A stretch of 12,973 bases of DNA, taken from Clostridiales bacterium UBA929 (lineage in GTDB: Bacteria > Bacillota > Clostridia > Oscillospirales > UBA929). Location: NCBI GenBank assembly GCA_002293625.1, contig DBDP01000015.1, forward strand, positions 1 to 12,973, written 5' to 3'. Numbering within the stretch: the first letter of the stretch is position 1; every line of letters begins with the position of its first letter. Shown here piece by piece: positions 1 through 6,084 of this stretch. The position numbers were made by a program, and so were the translations under genes. The notes beneath the pieces are model-generated. The model did no database searches and was not told where the DNA came from. It worked only from the letters and a program-made list of their open reading frames with translations.

Positions 1-279
1 ACATTTTCAAGGCTTTACGAAAGACTAAAACACTGGAATGTCAAGATTTATTTCTCCGACCACTGGGGTGCGTACAGCGATTTGATTCCGTCGGAATTAT
101 TAATCCAAACCAAGTCACAAACGCATTTGATCGAGAGCAATAATTTCCCACAAAGGCATTGGTTCGCGAGGTTTCGTCGTAAAACATGTGTCGTTTCCAG
201 ATCTCTAGAGATGATTAATTTGACCACTATGCTCTACGCCGCTTTTCATGTTAATAAGCTTATCTACATAGCTATATGA
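1..279 (+). pseudogene. IS1-family transposase, C-terminal part (cut by window start)
   Basis: The frame is open from base 1 to a TGA at 277-279, giving 92 residues. They match the C-terminal catalytic part of IS1-type (InsB-like) DDE transposases, with the blocks SDHWGAYSDLIP, THLIESNN and HWFARFRRKTCVVSRSLEM. The second catalytic Asp (residue 20 of the fragment) and the Glu (residue 45) are separated by 24 residues, the IS1-type D(24)E spacing. The C-terminal FHVN block is also in the usual place. The 5' part lies outside the window, so I cannot tell whether the gene is intact. No terminal inverted repeat was identified downstream. The family call is firm; intactness is unknown. Confidence 0.85.
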
Positions 280-495
280 TTAACACTCCCCTCTCTCCTT
301 TACGACAACATAGTCCTGCGAAAACTACCGCTGGAACTGGTGGTGAAGCTCGGTACAAAAGACGCGGAAATCATTGCGCTGTACTACACAGGGAAACAGT
401 ATCGCGAAGAATGTCAAATTATAGGGAAAATAGGATACTTATGGCATATTCCCCACCTGTTCCGCGAAAGAGGAATAATTATGTCGGTCGCGTAG
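280..495 (+). pseudogene. Unrecognised coding remnant next to the IS end
   Basis: Directly after the transposase stop, the same frame stays open for 71 codons to a TAG at 493-495. The translation is protein-like, with mixed charged and aliphatic helices such as LELVVKLGTKDAEIIALYY and HIPHLFRERGI, but there is no ATG and no ribosome binding site. It may be the tail of a gene interrupted by the IS1-like element. I do not recognise the family. The bases from 496 to 640 contain further short open stretches but nothing that can be called a gene. Confidence 0.25.
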
Positions 496-644
496 ACACG
501 TAGACATCCTTGCGTAGGCGGATTTGGACATTGGAGTTTCCGTATCTGGATGAAACACTCAAATTGCTTTTACTCACGCGAAGGATATGGTGGCAATGCT
601 GCTGAAGAACAACCAAATAGAGAAGTGATGTAGCAAAACATTCA

Positions 645-680
645 ACCCCCTGCAATCTTAATTAAAAGATTGCAGGGGGT
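645..680 (+). terminator. Strong hairpin, probable intrinsic terminator
   Basis: Arms 645-659 and 666-680 form a perfect 15-bp stem (ACCCCCTGCAATCTT and its complement) around a 6-base AT-rich loop. The tail TCTTC is only weakly T-rich. The hairpin closes the decayed left flank and separates it from the sigma-like gene. It may act on either strand. Confidence 0.65.
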
Positions 681-800
681 TCTTCACTGCGCGTTTTACT
701 TTACGAGTTGCTGGAAGTGCAATAAAAGGTGAAAATACATTGTCGCAGCCCTCCGCTTCAATCTGAGTTTCCCAAAACCACTCAGATTGGAGAAAGGAAT

Positions 801-1268
801 ATGTTTGATAACTCTAGTCCCTATACCCTTCGCACGGATGAATCCGAGGGTATCACACGCTATTACATATCCTTCGCGGACGGCGAGGGAATCCAACGCG
901 AAACCGAGGTATCCCGTCCTGTCTATTTGGAGTTCCTGCGCTTTATCCGAACAGAGCGGAACCTCCACCGTTGGGATGAGCGGCATATTGAATCTTCCAA
1001 CCTCACCGATGAAGAACTGTATGACCGTGCGTCGGACAAGCCTAAGGGCGTTGAGGAAACCGTCTTTGACAGCTTGCGAAACGAGAAGCTGCGGCTGGCG
1101 ATTCAGAGCTTGCCCGAAACCCAGCGGCGGCGTTTCGTTCTGTATCACGAGTTTGGGCTTACATACGAGCAAATCGCAGAGATGGAGGGGTGTTCGTTTC
1201 AAGCAGTGGCACTATCTGTTGGAATAGCAAATACAGCTATAAAAAAATATTTTTCAAAACAGGCTTGA
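801..1268 (+). CDS. Sigma-70-like regulator of an integrative element
   Basis: A 155-residue protein starting at ATG 801, chosen because AGAAAGGA lies just upstream at 791-798; a longer open reading to 729 has no such site. The C-terminal third is a sigma region 4-type helix-turn-helix: LPETQRRRFVLYHEFGLTYEQIAEMEG followed by a recognition helix and IKKYF. The N-terminal half is acidic and lacks region 2 motifs. Proteins of this size and layout are common in Firmicute integrative and conjugative elements, where they are annotated as sigma factor-like or helix-turn-helix proteins and sit near the recombination module, as here. The recognition helix region (CSFQAVALSVGIANTAIKKYF) is a little irregular, so activity is uncertain. 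The promoter it acts on is unknown. Confidence 0.75.
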   Translation: MFDNSSPYTLRTDESEGITRYYISFADGEGIQRETEVSRPVYLEFLRFIRTERNLHRWDERHIESSNLTDEELYDRASDKPKGVEETVFDSLRNEKLRLAIQSLPETQRRRFVLYHEFGLTYEQIAEMEGCSFQAVALSVGIANTAIKKYFSKQA

Positions 1269-1924
1269 AAAATCGGCTCTGACTGTGGAAATAAGTGAGG
1301 GGGTATTTTTCCTCCCACCCGTTCTCCACTTTTTGGAGGCGGCTGAACATTGACAATTTCATAACCATTCATCAAGTACATTCCCCATTGCTCGTGCGGA
1401 AGCATGAGCCACGATAGCGGAGACGCCACGACCTATACGCTTCGTATAGTGAGCGAGATCATCCGTCTATGAGTGCCGGGTTGCCACCGGCAGGGCGATA
1501 ACAGGCAATGGGGCGATACTCCTGTCCGGCCATAAAGTCGAGCGGTAAAACCGTCGCAACAAGTGGGGGCAGTTCGGAGCGATCCTCGGAAGGGTGAGAT
1601 TCCCGTGGAGCGGTTTCGCAAACCGCCGCTTGATGACTTCCCACTGAATAGAAGCGCCTATCTCCCGAACAGGGAGGATAAGCGGTGCAGCAGCCGAGAA
1701 ACCAAGAAACATTTCTGTTTCAAGGCTGCGAAACAGGCTTATCCGACCGACCGTGAGGGAGTGGAGGCGTGAAGCGTCTTGGGGTGTCGAGGACAAATAG
1801 AGACGCATATCAAAAAGACCAAGCGCAAGCCCGGCGACCGTGAACGGTGGTTTATGCCCGTGTTGTTTTCACAATAATAGCCGGGCTTGCGCGTTGGTTC
1901 TACATACGATTGGAGGCAATCTAA
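1269..1924. other. Hairpin-rich non-coding region between the sigma-like gene and the toxin
   Basis: About 650 bp without a convincing gene. Perfect short hairpins include 1433-1439/1443-1449 (CTATACG, 3-base loop), 1610-1616/1620-1626 (GCGGTTT, 3-base loop), and 1690-1695/1724-1729 enclosing 1706-1711/1716-1721. A long inverted repeat lies at 1823-1835/1880-1892. A possible 24-codon GTG-initiated peptide (1769-1843), preceded by GGGAGTGGAGG, ends inside the long repeat. Open stretches on the minus strand here have no ribosome binding sites or protein-like composition. The region could hold an oriT, a regulatory RNA or recombination sites; the sequence does not decide. Confidence 0.5.
1819..1897. 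repeat. Long inverted repeat upstream of the MazF-like gene
   Basis: GCGCAAGCCCGGC at 1823-1835 is perfectly complementary to 1880-1892. After a one-base bulge (G1893) four more pairs form (1819-1822 with 1894-1897). The 44-base interior contains a smaller palindrome, ACCGT-GA-ACGGT, at 1837-1848. No T-tract follows, so it is not a normal terminator. It ends 28 bases before the toxin start, so a role in expression or as an oriT-type site is possible. Confidence 0.6.
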
Positions 1925-2272
1925 TTGGAAAAGCGAATCAGACGGGGTGATATGTTTTATGCCGACCTTACGCCCGGTATCGGCTCGGAACAAAAAGGAT
2001 ACCGTCCTCTGCTAATCATTTCAAACAACACCGGCAACAAACACAGCCATACGGTCATCGCGGCTATCATCACCAGCAAGACCGAATGTAAGACGAAGAT
2101 ACCAACCCATTGCACCATCAAAAAGCAGCAGGGGTTAGAATGTGATTCCCTCGTCTTATTGGAGCAATTACGCACAATTGATAAATCACGCTTGAAGGGT
2201 ACCATCGGAACGCTGGACGCTCACGACATGCGCAGGGTCAACAAGGCTCTCGCGGTTAGCGTGGGGCTTTGA
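1925..2272 (+). CDS. MazF/PemK-family endoribonuclease toxin (solo)
   Basis: A 115-residue protein. The TTG start at 1925 is chosen because GGAGG at 1912-1916 lies 8 bases upstream; an in-frame ATG at 1952 would remove the conserved RRGD strand. It aligns along its whole length, from memory, with Bacillus EndoA-type MazF. RRGDMFYADLTPGIGSEQKGYRP carries the catalytic Arg (residue 27), and IAAIITSK carries the catalytic Thr (residue 50). LECDSLVLLEQLRTIDKSRL and the C-terminal helix are also present. Such enzymes cut mRNA at short sequence motifs. The normal partner, a MazE-type antitoxin directly upstream, is absent: upstream DNA is non-coding. The gene is followed after 26 bp by a DUF6870-like gene and then the recombinase, a common arrangement in clostridial elements. 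Confidence 0.9.
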   Translation: MEKRIRRGDMFYADLTPGIGSEQKGYRPLLIISNNTGNKHSHTVIAAIITSKTECKTKIPTHCTIKKQQGLECDSLVLLEQLRTIDKSRLKGTIGTLDAHDMRRVNKALAVSVGL

Positions 2273-2298
2273 ACAAAAACATAGAGAGGGGTGTGTGA

Positions 2299-2559
2299 AT
2301 GCCAACCGTCGCAGAACTGGAGAAAATGAGCCAAATCGGTATTGATACGGTGGAGCGGGACGACTTGCGAAACATCCACGCAATAACCCTTGACCCGTCG
2401 CTGCCGCAGATAGAGCGGGTGCGGCGGTACGTCGAGCAATCTGGTAATCCTTACTGCTTTCTGTGCGGCGACACACCTGTGAGAATCCGTTTTGCCGACA
2501 CCGGCAGGACATTATCCCAGTCACTGCTAGAGTATTTCACGCGCTTGAAGCAAGGATAA
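2299..2559 (+). CDS. Small DUF6870-like protein
   Basis: An 86-residue protein with an ATG at 2299, preceded by a purine-rich GAGAGGGG site at 2284-2291. It matches by eye a small family of unknown function often found next to recombinases in clostridial mobile elements: an N-terminal helix (VAELEKM), then DDLRNIHAITLDPSLPQIERVRRYVEQSGNPYCFLCGDTPVRIRFADTGRTLSQSLLEYF. The CFLC pair could bind metal, but only two cysteines are present. It sits 26 bp after the toxin gene and is probably co-transcribed with it. No function can be assigned; a role as unconventional partner of the toxin is possible but unsupported. Confidence 0.75.
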   Translation: MPTVAELEKMSQIGIDTVERDDLRNIHAITLDPSLPQIERVRRYVEQSGNPYCFLCGDTPVRIRFADTGRTLSQSLLEYFTRLKQG

Positions 2560-2583
2560 GGACATTTTTCAAGCATCGTACAT

Positions 2584-2612
2584 TTGAGACTAACGTTTTT
2601 TTATGCTATAAT
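2584..2612 (+). promoter_or_regulatory. Promoter of the serine recombinase gene
   Basis: TTGAGA (2584-2589), a 17-base spacer and TATAAT (2607-2612), with an extended -10 TG at 2604-2605. This near-consensus promoter lies 30 bp before the recombinase start, with GGAGGA at 2635-2640 between them. It suggests that the recombinase can be made independently of the upstream toxin/DUF genes. Confidence 0.75.
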
Positions 2613-2642
2613 CAGACTGTGATTATTGGGGGAAGGAGGACT

Positions 2643-4331
2643 ATGCCTAGAATACGTAAGACTCTGCAACGCCCGGTTTCAGTTTGCTGGCGAATCGCGC
2701 TGTACATCCGCCTATCGAGGGAGGATTGGAAAGAGGACGAGAAAGCACTAAGCGGAAGCATCGTGGAACAACAGAAGATACTCAATGAGTATGTTGAGAC
2801 ACACTTCCAAGAGGAGTACACCATCGTGGATTCCTACATTGACGACGGACTTACGGGGACGGACGATACCCGCGATAGCTTCCGGCGCATGATGGTCGAT
2901 GTGGAAGCAGGGAAGGTGAACTGCATCATCGTCAAGACCCTTTCTAGAGCGTTCCGAAACTACGCCGATCAAGGACGCTACCTTGAACAGATTTTTCCGC
3001 GCATGGGCGTCCGATTCATCTCGACCGGTAATCCGTTTGTTGACAGTTTCAAAGACCCCGACGCAATTCAAAACGGGTTGGAAATCCCAATCAACGGCTT
3101 GATGAATGACCGTTTCGCGGCTAAGACCTCTGCGGACGTTCGGCGCACCTTCGACGCGAAGCGTAAGCGTGGCGAGTTCATCGGCGCATTTGCCCCCTAC
3201 GGCTACATAAAAGACCCCAAAAACAAGAACAGCTTGCTCGTTGATGAAGAAGCTGCGCAGGTCGTAAGGAACATCTTCTCATGGTTCGTCAACGGCGGTA
3301 TGAGCAAAAGAGCGATCGTCAAGAGATTGAACGAGATGGGAATCCCGAACCCGACGATGTATAAATCCCACGTACAGCGTTGTAACTATAAAAATCCAAA
3401 CACAGAAACGAATGACGGTTACTGGAACACCTCCAATGTATCGAATCTCCTGTCAAATGAAATCTACATAGGCAATATGGTACAAGGGCGAACCCGTGTC
3501 ATCAGCTACAAGGTACATAAAGTAGTGAAAACATCTGAGGACGAGTGGTACGTCGTACCGAACACTCACGAGGCGATTATCGACCGTGAAACCTTTGAGA
3601 AAGCACAATTATTGCATTCCCGCGATACCCGAACCGCGCCGGGGAAGAGAGAACTGTATCTGTTTTCTGGCTTTCTGCGTTGCGCGGACTGTCAAAAATC
3701 TATGCGGAGGAAAACAGCGAGGGGTTTGGCTTACTACTATTGCCGGACGAAAATAAACAAGGGTCTATGTACCAATCATACCATACGGGAGGACAAGCTG
3801 ACACAGGCTGTATTGGACGCCATTCGCCTTCAGATTAGCTTGGTGGAGTCCATCGCCGAAGTAATGGATGTTGTAAGACAAACTACCTCTATCAAAACCC
3901 AGTCTATTCGCCTTACCGGGATGCGGAAACTCCGCGAGGAAGAACTATCGAGAATTCAAGTAGCTAGCGATAGCTTGTATCTTGATTGGAAGAACGGCGA
4001 CATCACGAAGGACGATTACCGAAGGATGAAAGCGGTCTTCGAGGATAAGAGTACCAAACTGCGGGATATGATAGAGAGCATTACCATCGAAATCAACACG
4101 GCGGATGCCGTAACCTCTGACGATGCGTATCTAGCCGCTTTCATGAAGTACAAGAACATCCAGACCCTTGATCGCGGGATTCTCGTTACTTTGGTAGACA
4201 CGATTCACATTCATGAAGGCGGGCAGATTACGATTGACTTTACCTTTTCGGATGAACTGAAACGCATCGCGGACTACATTGAAAGCAGTCAGAGTGAATC
4301 CAATGGGGCATCGGTAAAAGCCGCTTCTTGA
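2643..4331 (+). CDS. Large serine recombinase (integrase/transposase of the element)
   Basis: A 562-residue protein. ATG 2643 follows GGAGGA closely and places the N-terminus normally; the frame is open further upstream but overlaps the preceding gene and promoter. Catalytic domain: IALYIRLSRED with nucleophile Ser25, IDDGLTGTDDTRDSFRRM around residues 67-84, and KTLSR around 98-102 with conserved arginines. A recombinase domain follows (PYGYIKDP, then WNTSNVSNLLSNEIYIG, about 185-280). A zinc ribbon uses Cys347, Cys350, Cys367 and Cys376. A charged coiled-coil segment (about 425-500) and a C-terminal strand region follow. The size and layout fit TnpX/TndX-type enzymes, which excise and integrate elements at short att sites. 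It is the last gene on this side, as expected for an enzyme encoded at the element end. Confidence 0.95.
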   Translation: MPRIRKTLQRPVSVCWRIALYIRLSREDWKEDEKALSGSIVEQQKILNEYVETHFQEEYTIVDSYIDDGLTGTDDTRDSFRRMMVDVEAGKVNCIIVKTLSRAFRNYADQGRYLEQIFPRMGVRFISTGNPFVDSFKDPDAIQNGLEIPINGLMNDRFAAKTSADVRRTFDAKRKRGEFIGAFAPYGYIKDPKNKNSLLVDEEAAQVVRNIFSWFVNGGMSKRAIVKRLNEMGIPNPTMYKSHVQRCNYKNPNTETNDGYWNTSNVSNLLSNEIYIGNMVQGRTRVISYKVHKVVKTSEDEWYVVPNTHEAIIDRETFEKAQLLHSRDTRTAPGKRELYLFSGFLRCADCQKSMRRKTARGLAYYYCRTKINKGLCTNHTIREDKLTQAVLDAIRLQISLVESIAEVMDVVRQTTSIKTQSIRLTGMRKLREEELSRIQVASDSLYLDWKNGDITKDDYRRMKAVFEDKSTKLRDMIESITIEINTADAVTSDDAYLAAFMKYKNIQTLDRGILVTLVDTIHIHEGGQITIDFTFSDELKRIADYIESSQSESNGASVKAAS

Positions 4332-4336
4332 ATCCG

Positions 4337-4350
4337 GCACAGTGTTGTGC
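4337..4350. other. Candidate element end / attachment site
   Basis: GCACA-GTGT-TGTGC is a short palindrome starting 6 bp after the recombinase stop. Just beyond it lies a minus-strand terminator belonging to the neighbouring gene, so the element boundary must fall roughly in 4332-4355. Large serine recombinases use small imperfect palindromes around a central dinucleotide, which makes this a reasonable guess. No second copy was found at the left of the window. Confidence 0.3.
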
Positions 4351-4354
4351 ATAT

Positions 4355-4401
4355 AAAAAAGCCCCCTTCCGTCGGAAGGGGGTGGCGTCCGTATGGACGC
4401 C
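4355..4401 (-). terminator. Intrinsic terminator of the permease remnant
   Basis: Read on the minus strand, hairpin GGCGTCC/GGACGCC (4384-4401) is followed by a 9-bp stem with arms 4374-4382 and 4362-4370 and a 3-base loop, then a T-run (4355-4360). This is a good terminator for the gene ending at 4432. On the plus strand there is no T-run. Confidence 0.85.
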
Positions 4402-4431
4402 GGGGGATGTTGACGACCGCCCATACCTCTT

Positions 4432-4773
4432 TTACTCTGTAACCAGCCGGTATGCGTTGATCTTCCGAATCCTCCAAGACACCGTCAGCGCCACGGCGTA
4501 AGCAAAACAGCCTATCAGCGCGGCGACGGCGGCAACCAGAATGGGTAAAACGGTGAAGTTTACGCGCATAAACCCAATGCTCTTAAACAACACGCTGAAT
4601 ACAGCATTCGCGAAATATCCCGCGAAAAATCCGCCAATGACAACCCCACATAATACTGGCGGCATAAAGCAGGCGGAAATCTGCCGCATCAATTGATCGG
4701 TGGTGTACCCCACCGCCTTTTGGATACCCAGTGCGCGCCGCTTTCTCAGGATCGAGGATTTCACGGTCAGGTA
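4432..4773 (-). pseudogene. FtsX-type ABC transporter permease, C-terminal fragment
   Basis: Reading on the minus strand from about 4773 to the TAA at 4432-4434, the protein begins YLTVKSSILRKRRALGIQKA, the cytoplasmic loop that precedes the last two membrane helices in FtsX/MacB-type permeases. Two hydrophobic segments follow (PPVLCGVVIGGFFAGYFANA and VLPILVAAVAALIGCFAYAV), then the usual ending RKINAYRLVTE. Only about 115 residues remain of a protein usually 400 to 800 long. There is no ribosome binding site at its GTG (4764), and the upstream sequence is a kinase fragment in another frame. It is the 3' end of a deleted transporter gene; its own terminator survives. Confidence 0.8.
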
Positions 4774-4946
4774 AGTTCTTGCAGTTCCTCCAGCGTCGCG
4801 TGGAAGATATCCGTAATCAATGTGTTGATCTGCTCCGCCTTCTCGCTGATGCGGGCAAGCTGAGTTCTGTCTTTCTCGTCTTTTGCCGAAAGGCTCATCA
4901 CTTCCGCCGCCGCCTTGATAGACGCCACCGGTGTTTTGATGTCATG
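4767..4946 (-). pseudogene. Sensor histidine kinase fragment (H-box helix)
   Basis: A 59-codon open segment on the minus strand begins exactly at the phosphoacceptor motif HDIKTPVASIKAAAEVM and continues with a typical dimerisation helix pair, ISEKAEQINTLITDIF. It ends at TGA 4767-4769. There is no start codon, sensor domain or ATPase domain. The sequence before the His codon belongs to a response-regulator start in another frame, and the permease remnant begins right after. I read it as an internal piece left by deletions on both sides. Confidence 0.75.
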
Positions 4947-5023
4947 CCGAACGTGTTGAAGTATTCGCGGGTGCTTTCCGAGAGCAAGTCCTCGTCGTCA
5001 ATCAGCAGGCAATCATATTCCAT
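4898..5023 (-). pseudogene. Response regulator N-terminal fragment
   Basis: ATG at 5023-5021 follows a GGGGTGAAGG site on the minus strand. The first 27 residues, MEYDCLLIDDEDLLSESTRE then YFNTFGM, are a receiver-domain start with the acidic pocket (IDDED). The frame then enters the kinase fragment out of frame and stops after 41 codons (4898-4900). The phosphorylated Asp, expected near residue 54, and the DNA-binding domain are missing. It cannot be a working regulator. Confidence 0.75.
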
Positions 5024-5045
5024 CAGCCTTCACCCCTGTGAATAC

Positions 5046-5074
5046 AGTATACCATATCCACCATATCCAGTAAA
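5046..5074 (-). promoter_or_regulatory. Promoter of the collapsed operon with a tandem 9-bp repeat in its spacer
   Basis: On the minus strand, TTTACT (5069-5074), 17 bases, then TATACT (5046-5051) with an extended TG. The spacer is almost wholly two abutting copies of TGGATATGG (plus-strand CCATATCCA at 5052-5060 and 5061-5069). Tandem direct repeats in this position are typical of response-regulator sites, so this may be the autoregulatory operator of the lost system. Confidence 0.6.
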
Positions 5075-5094
5075 AAATTGTCCGAAAAATTTTC

Positions 5095-5134
5095 TTGACA
5101 AACAAGAAGAAGTGTTTTATAATAATAATTATCA
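5095..5134 (+). promoter_or_regulatory. Consensus promoter with Fur/PerR-type operator, oxygen-defence operon
   Basis: TTGACA (5095-5100), 17 bases, TATAAT (5118-5123). Overlapping the -10 and start region is TAATAAT-A-ATTATCA (5120-5134). It matches the 7-1-7 Fur consensus TGATAATnATTATCA at 13 of 14 positions and the PerR consensus TTATAATnATTATAA at 12 of 14. The operon's second gene encodes a Fur/PerR protein, so repression by that protein, lifted by peroxide or metal status, is the likely control. Confidence 0.75.
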
Positions 5135-5156
5135 ATAAATAAAAGGAGAATTATCC

Positions 5157-5699
5157 ATGAAAACATTTATCTGTTCCGTCTGCGGTTACGTACATGAAGG
5201 CACCGAGCCGCCCGAAAAATGCCCGCAGTGCAAAGCTCCCGCGTCTAAGTTCAATGCGCAGGCGACCGAGGGGCTGGTCTTTGCCGACGAACATACCGTC
5301 GGCGTTCCGAAGGGCGCCGATCCCGAAATCCTTGAAGGGCTTCGCCAAAACTTTAACGGCGAATGCACGGAGGTTGGCATGTATCTCGCGATGAGCCGTC
5401 AAGCCGACCGCGAGGGCTACCCCGAAATCGCTGAGGCTTACAAACGCTATGCCTTTGAAGAAGCGGAACACGCCGCCAAATTCGCGGAGCTGCTGGGTGA
5501 GGTGCTGGACGCCTCCACCAAAAAGAACCTTGAAATGCGCACGCTCGCGGAACACGGCGCGACGCAGGGCAAGAAAGACCTCGCGACGAAGGCCAAAGCG
5601 CTGGGCTTAGACGCCATCCACGACACCGTGCACGAGATGTGCAAAGATGAAGCCCGCCACGGCAAAGGCTTCCAAGGCTTGCTCGCGCGGTATTTTTAA
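5157..5699 (+). CDS. Reverse rubrerythrin (rubredoxin domain first)
   Basis: A 180-residue protein with AGGAG at 5143-5147 before ATG 5157. The N-terminal rubredoxin-like iron site uses Cys6, Cys9, Cys22 and Cys25 (CSVCGYVHEG, CPQC). The C-terminal part is a four-helix ferritin-like diiron domain, with Glu69, the ExxH of EEAEH (residues 102-105) and the ExxH of DEARH (165-168), plus further Glu ligands between. This domain order, opposite to classical rubrerythrin, is that of clostridial reverse rubrerythrins, NADH-linked peroxidases that reduce hydrogen peroxide to water using rubredoxin-type electron carriers. It is the first gene of the operon, directly behind the Fur/PerR-type operator and 4 bp ahead of the repressor gene. 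It should be cytoplasmic. Length and motifs are complete. Confidence 0.93.
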   Translation: MKTFICSVCGYVHEGTEPPEKCPQCKAPASKFNAQATEGLVFADEHTVGVPKGADPEILEGLRQNFNGECTEVGMYLAMSRQADREGYPEIAEAYKRYAFEEAEHAAKFAELLGEVLDASTKKNLEMRTLAEHGATQGKKDLATKAKALGLDAIHDTVHEMCKDEARHGKGFQGLLARYF

Positions 5700-5703
5700 C
5701 GCC

Positions 5704-6084
5704 GTGAGACGGAACACCATCCAGCGGCGCTTGATTCTTGATGCGGTGCAAACGCTCAACAGCCACGCCACAGCCGAGCAAGTTTACGAAGCCGTCGCGA
5801 AGGAGTATCCCGCCATCGGCAAAGCCACTGTATACAAAAACCTAAGCCAAATGGCGAAAGCGGGGGAGTTGCTCAATATCGGCGCTCATGGCGGCTCCAC
5901 CCGCTACGACCACAATATCCACAGTCATCATCACTTCATCTGCGAAGAATGCGGGCGCGTTTTCGATATCGAGCTGCCCGGAATAGATGAGCAGCTCGGG
6001 GAATTGGAGGGGTATTGGGTGAAAAATATCACCCTCAGCGGGCTTTGCCCGGAATGTAAGGAGGCAGGGATATGCAATCCATAG
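5704..6084 (+). CDS. Fur-family repressor, PerR-like
   Basis: GTG at 5704 gives 126 residues and the normal N-terminus RRNTIQRRLILDAV; the in-frame ATG at 5647 lies inside the rubrerythrin gene and would add an unnatural extension. The gene starts 4 bp after the rubrerythrin stop without a good ribosome site, so translational coupling is likely. It has a winged helix (HATAEQVYEAV, GKATVYKNLSQMAKAG), a His-rich metal site HSHHHFIC (73-80), and two CxxC pairs (Cys80/83, Cys115/118) for structural zinc. Metal ligands around FDIELPGIDE resemble PerR's, though the equivalent of a PerR histidine here is Glu90. Context with peroxidase genes argues for PerR function rather than iron uptake control. 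It probably represses its own operon. Confidence 0.85.
   Translation: MRRNTIQRRLILDAVQTLNSHATAEQVYEAVAKEYPAIGKATVYKNLSQMAKAGELLNIGAHGGSTRYDHNIHSHHHFICEECGRVFDIELPGIDEQLGELEGYWVKNITLSGLCPECKEAGICNP

Noticed and set aside
696..1202. 168-codon minus-strand open frame
   Set aside because: Lies antisense to the sigma-like gene, with no ribosome site and low-complexity, non-family composition.
2463..2642. 60-codon N-terminal extension of the serine recombinase
   Set aside because: Overlaps the previous gene and the -35/-10 promoter; the catalytic domain is already complete from 2643.
4731..5138. 135-codon plus-strand open frame across the collapsed operon
   Set aside because: Antisense to recognisable receiver, kinase and permease pieces; Arg/Ser-rich and no ribosome site.
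5353..5781. 142-codon minus-strand open frame opposite rubrerythrin and the repressor
   Set aside because: A shadow of well-supported plus-strand genes with Arg-, Pro- and Cys-rich composition.
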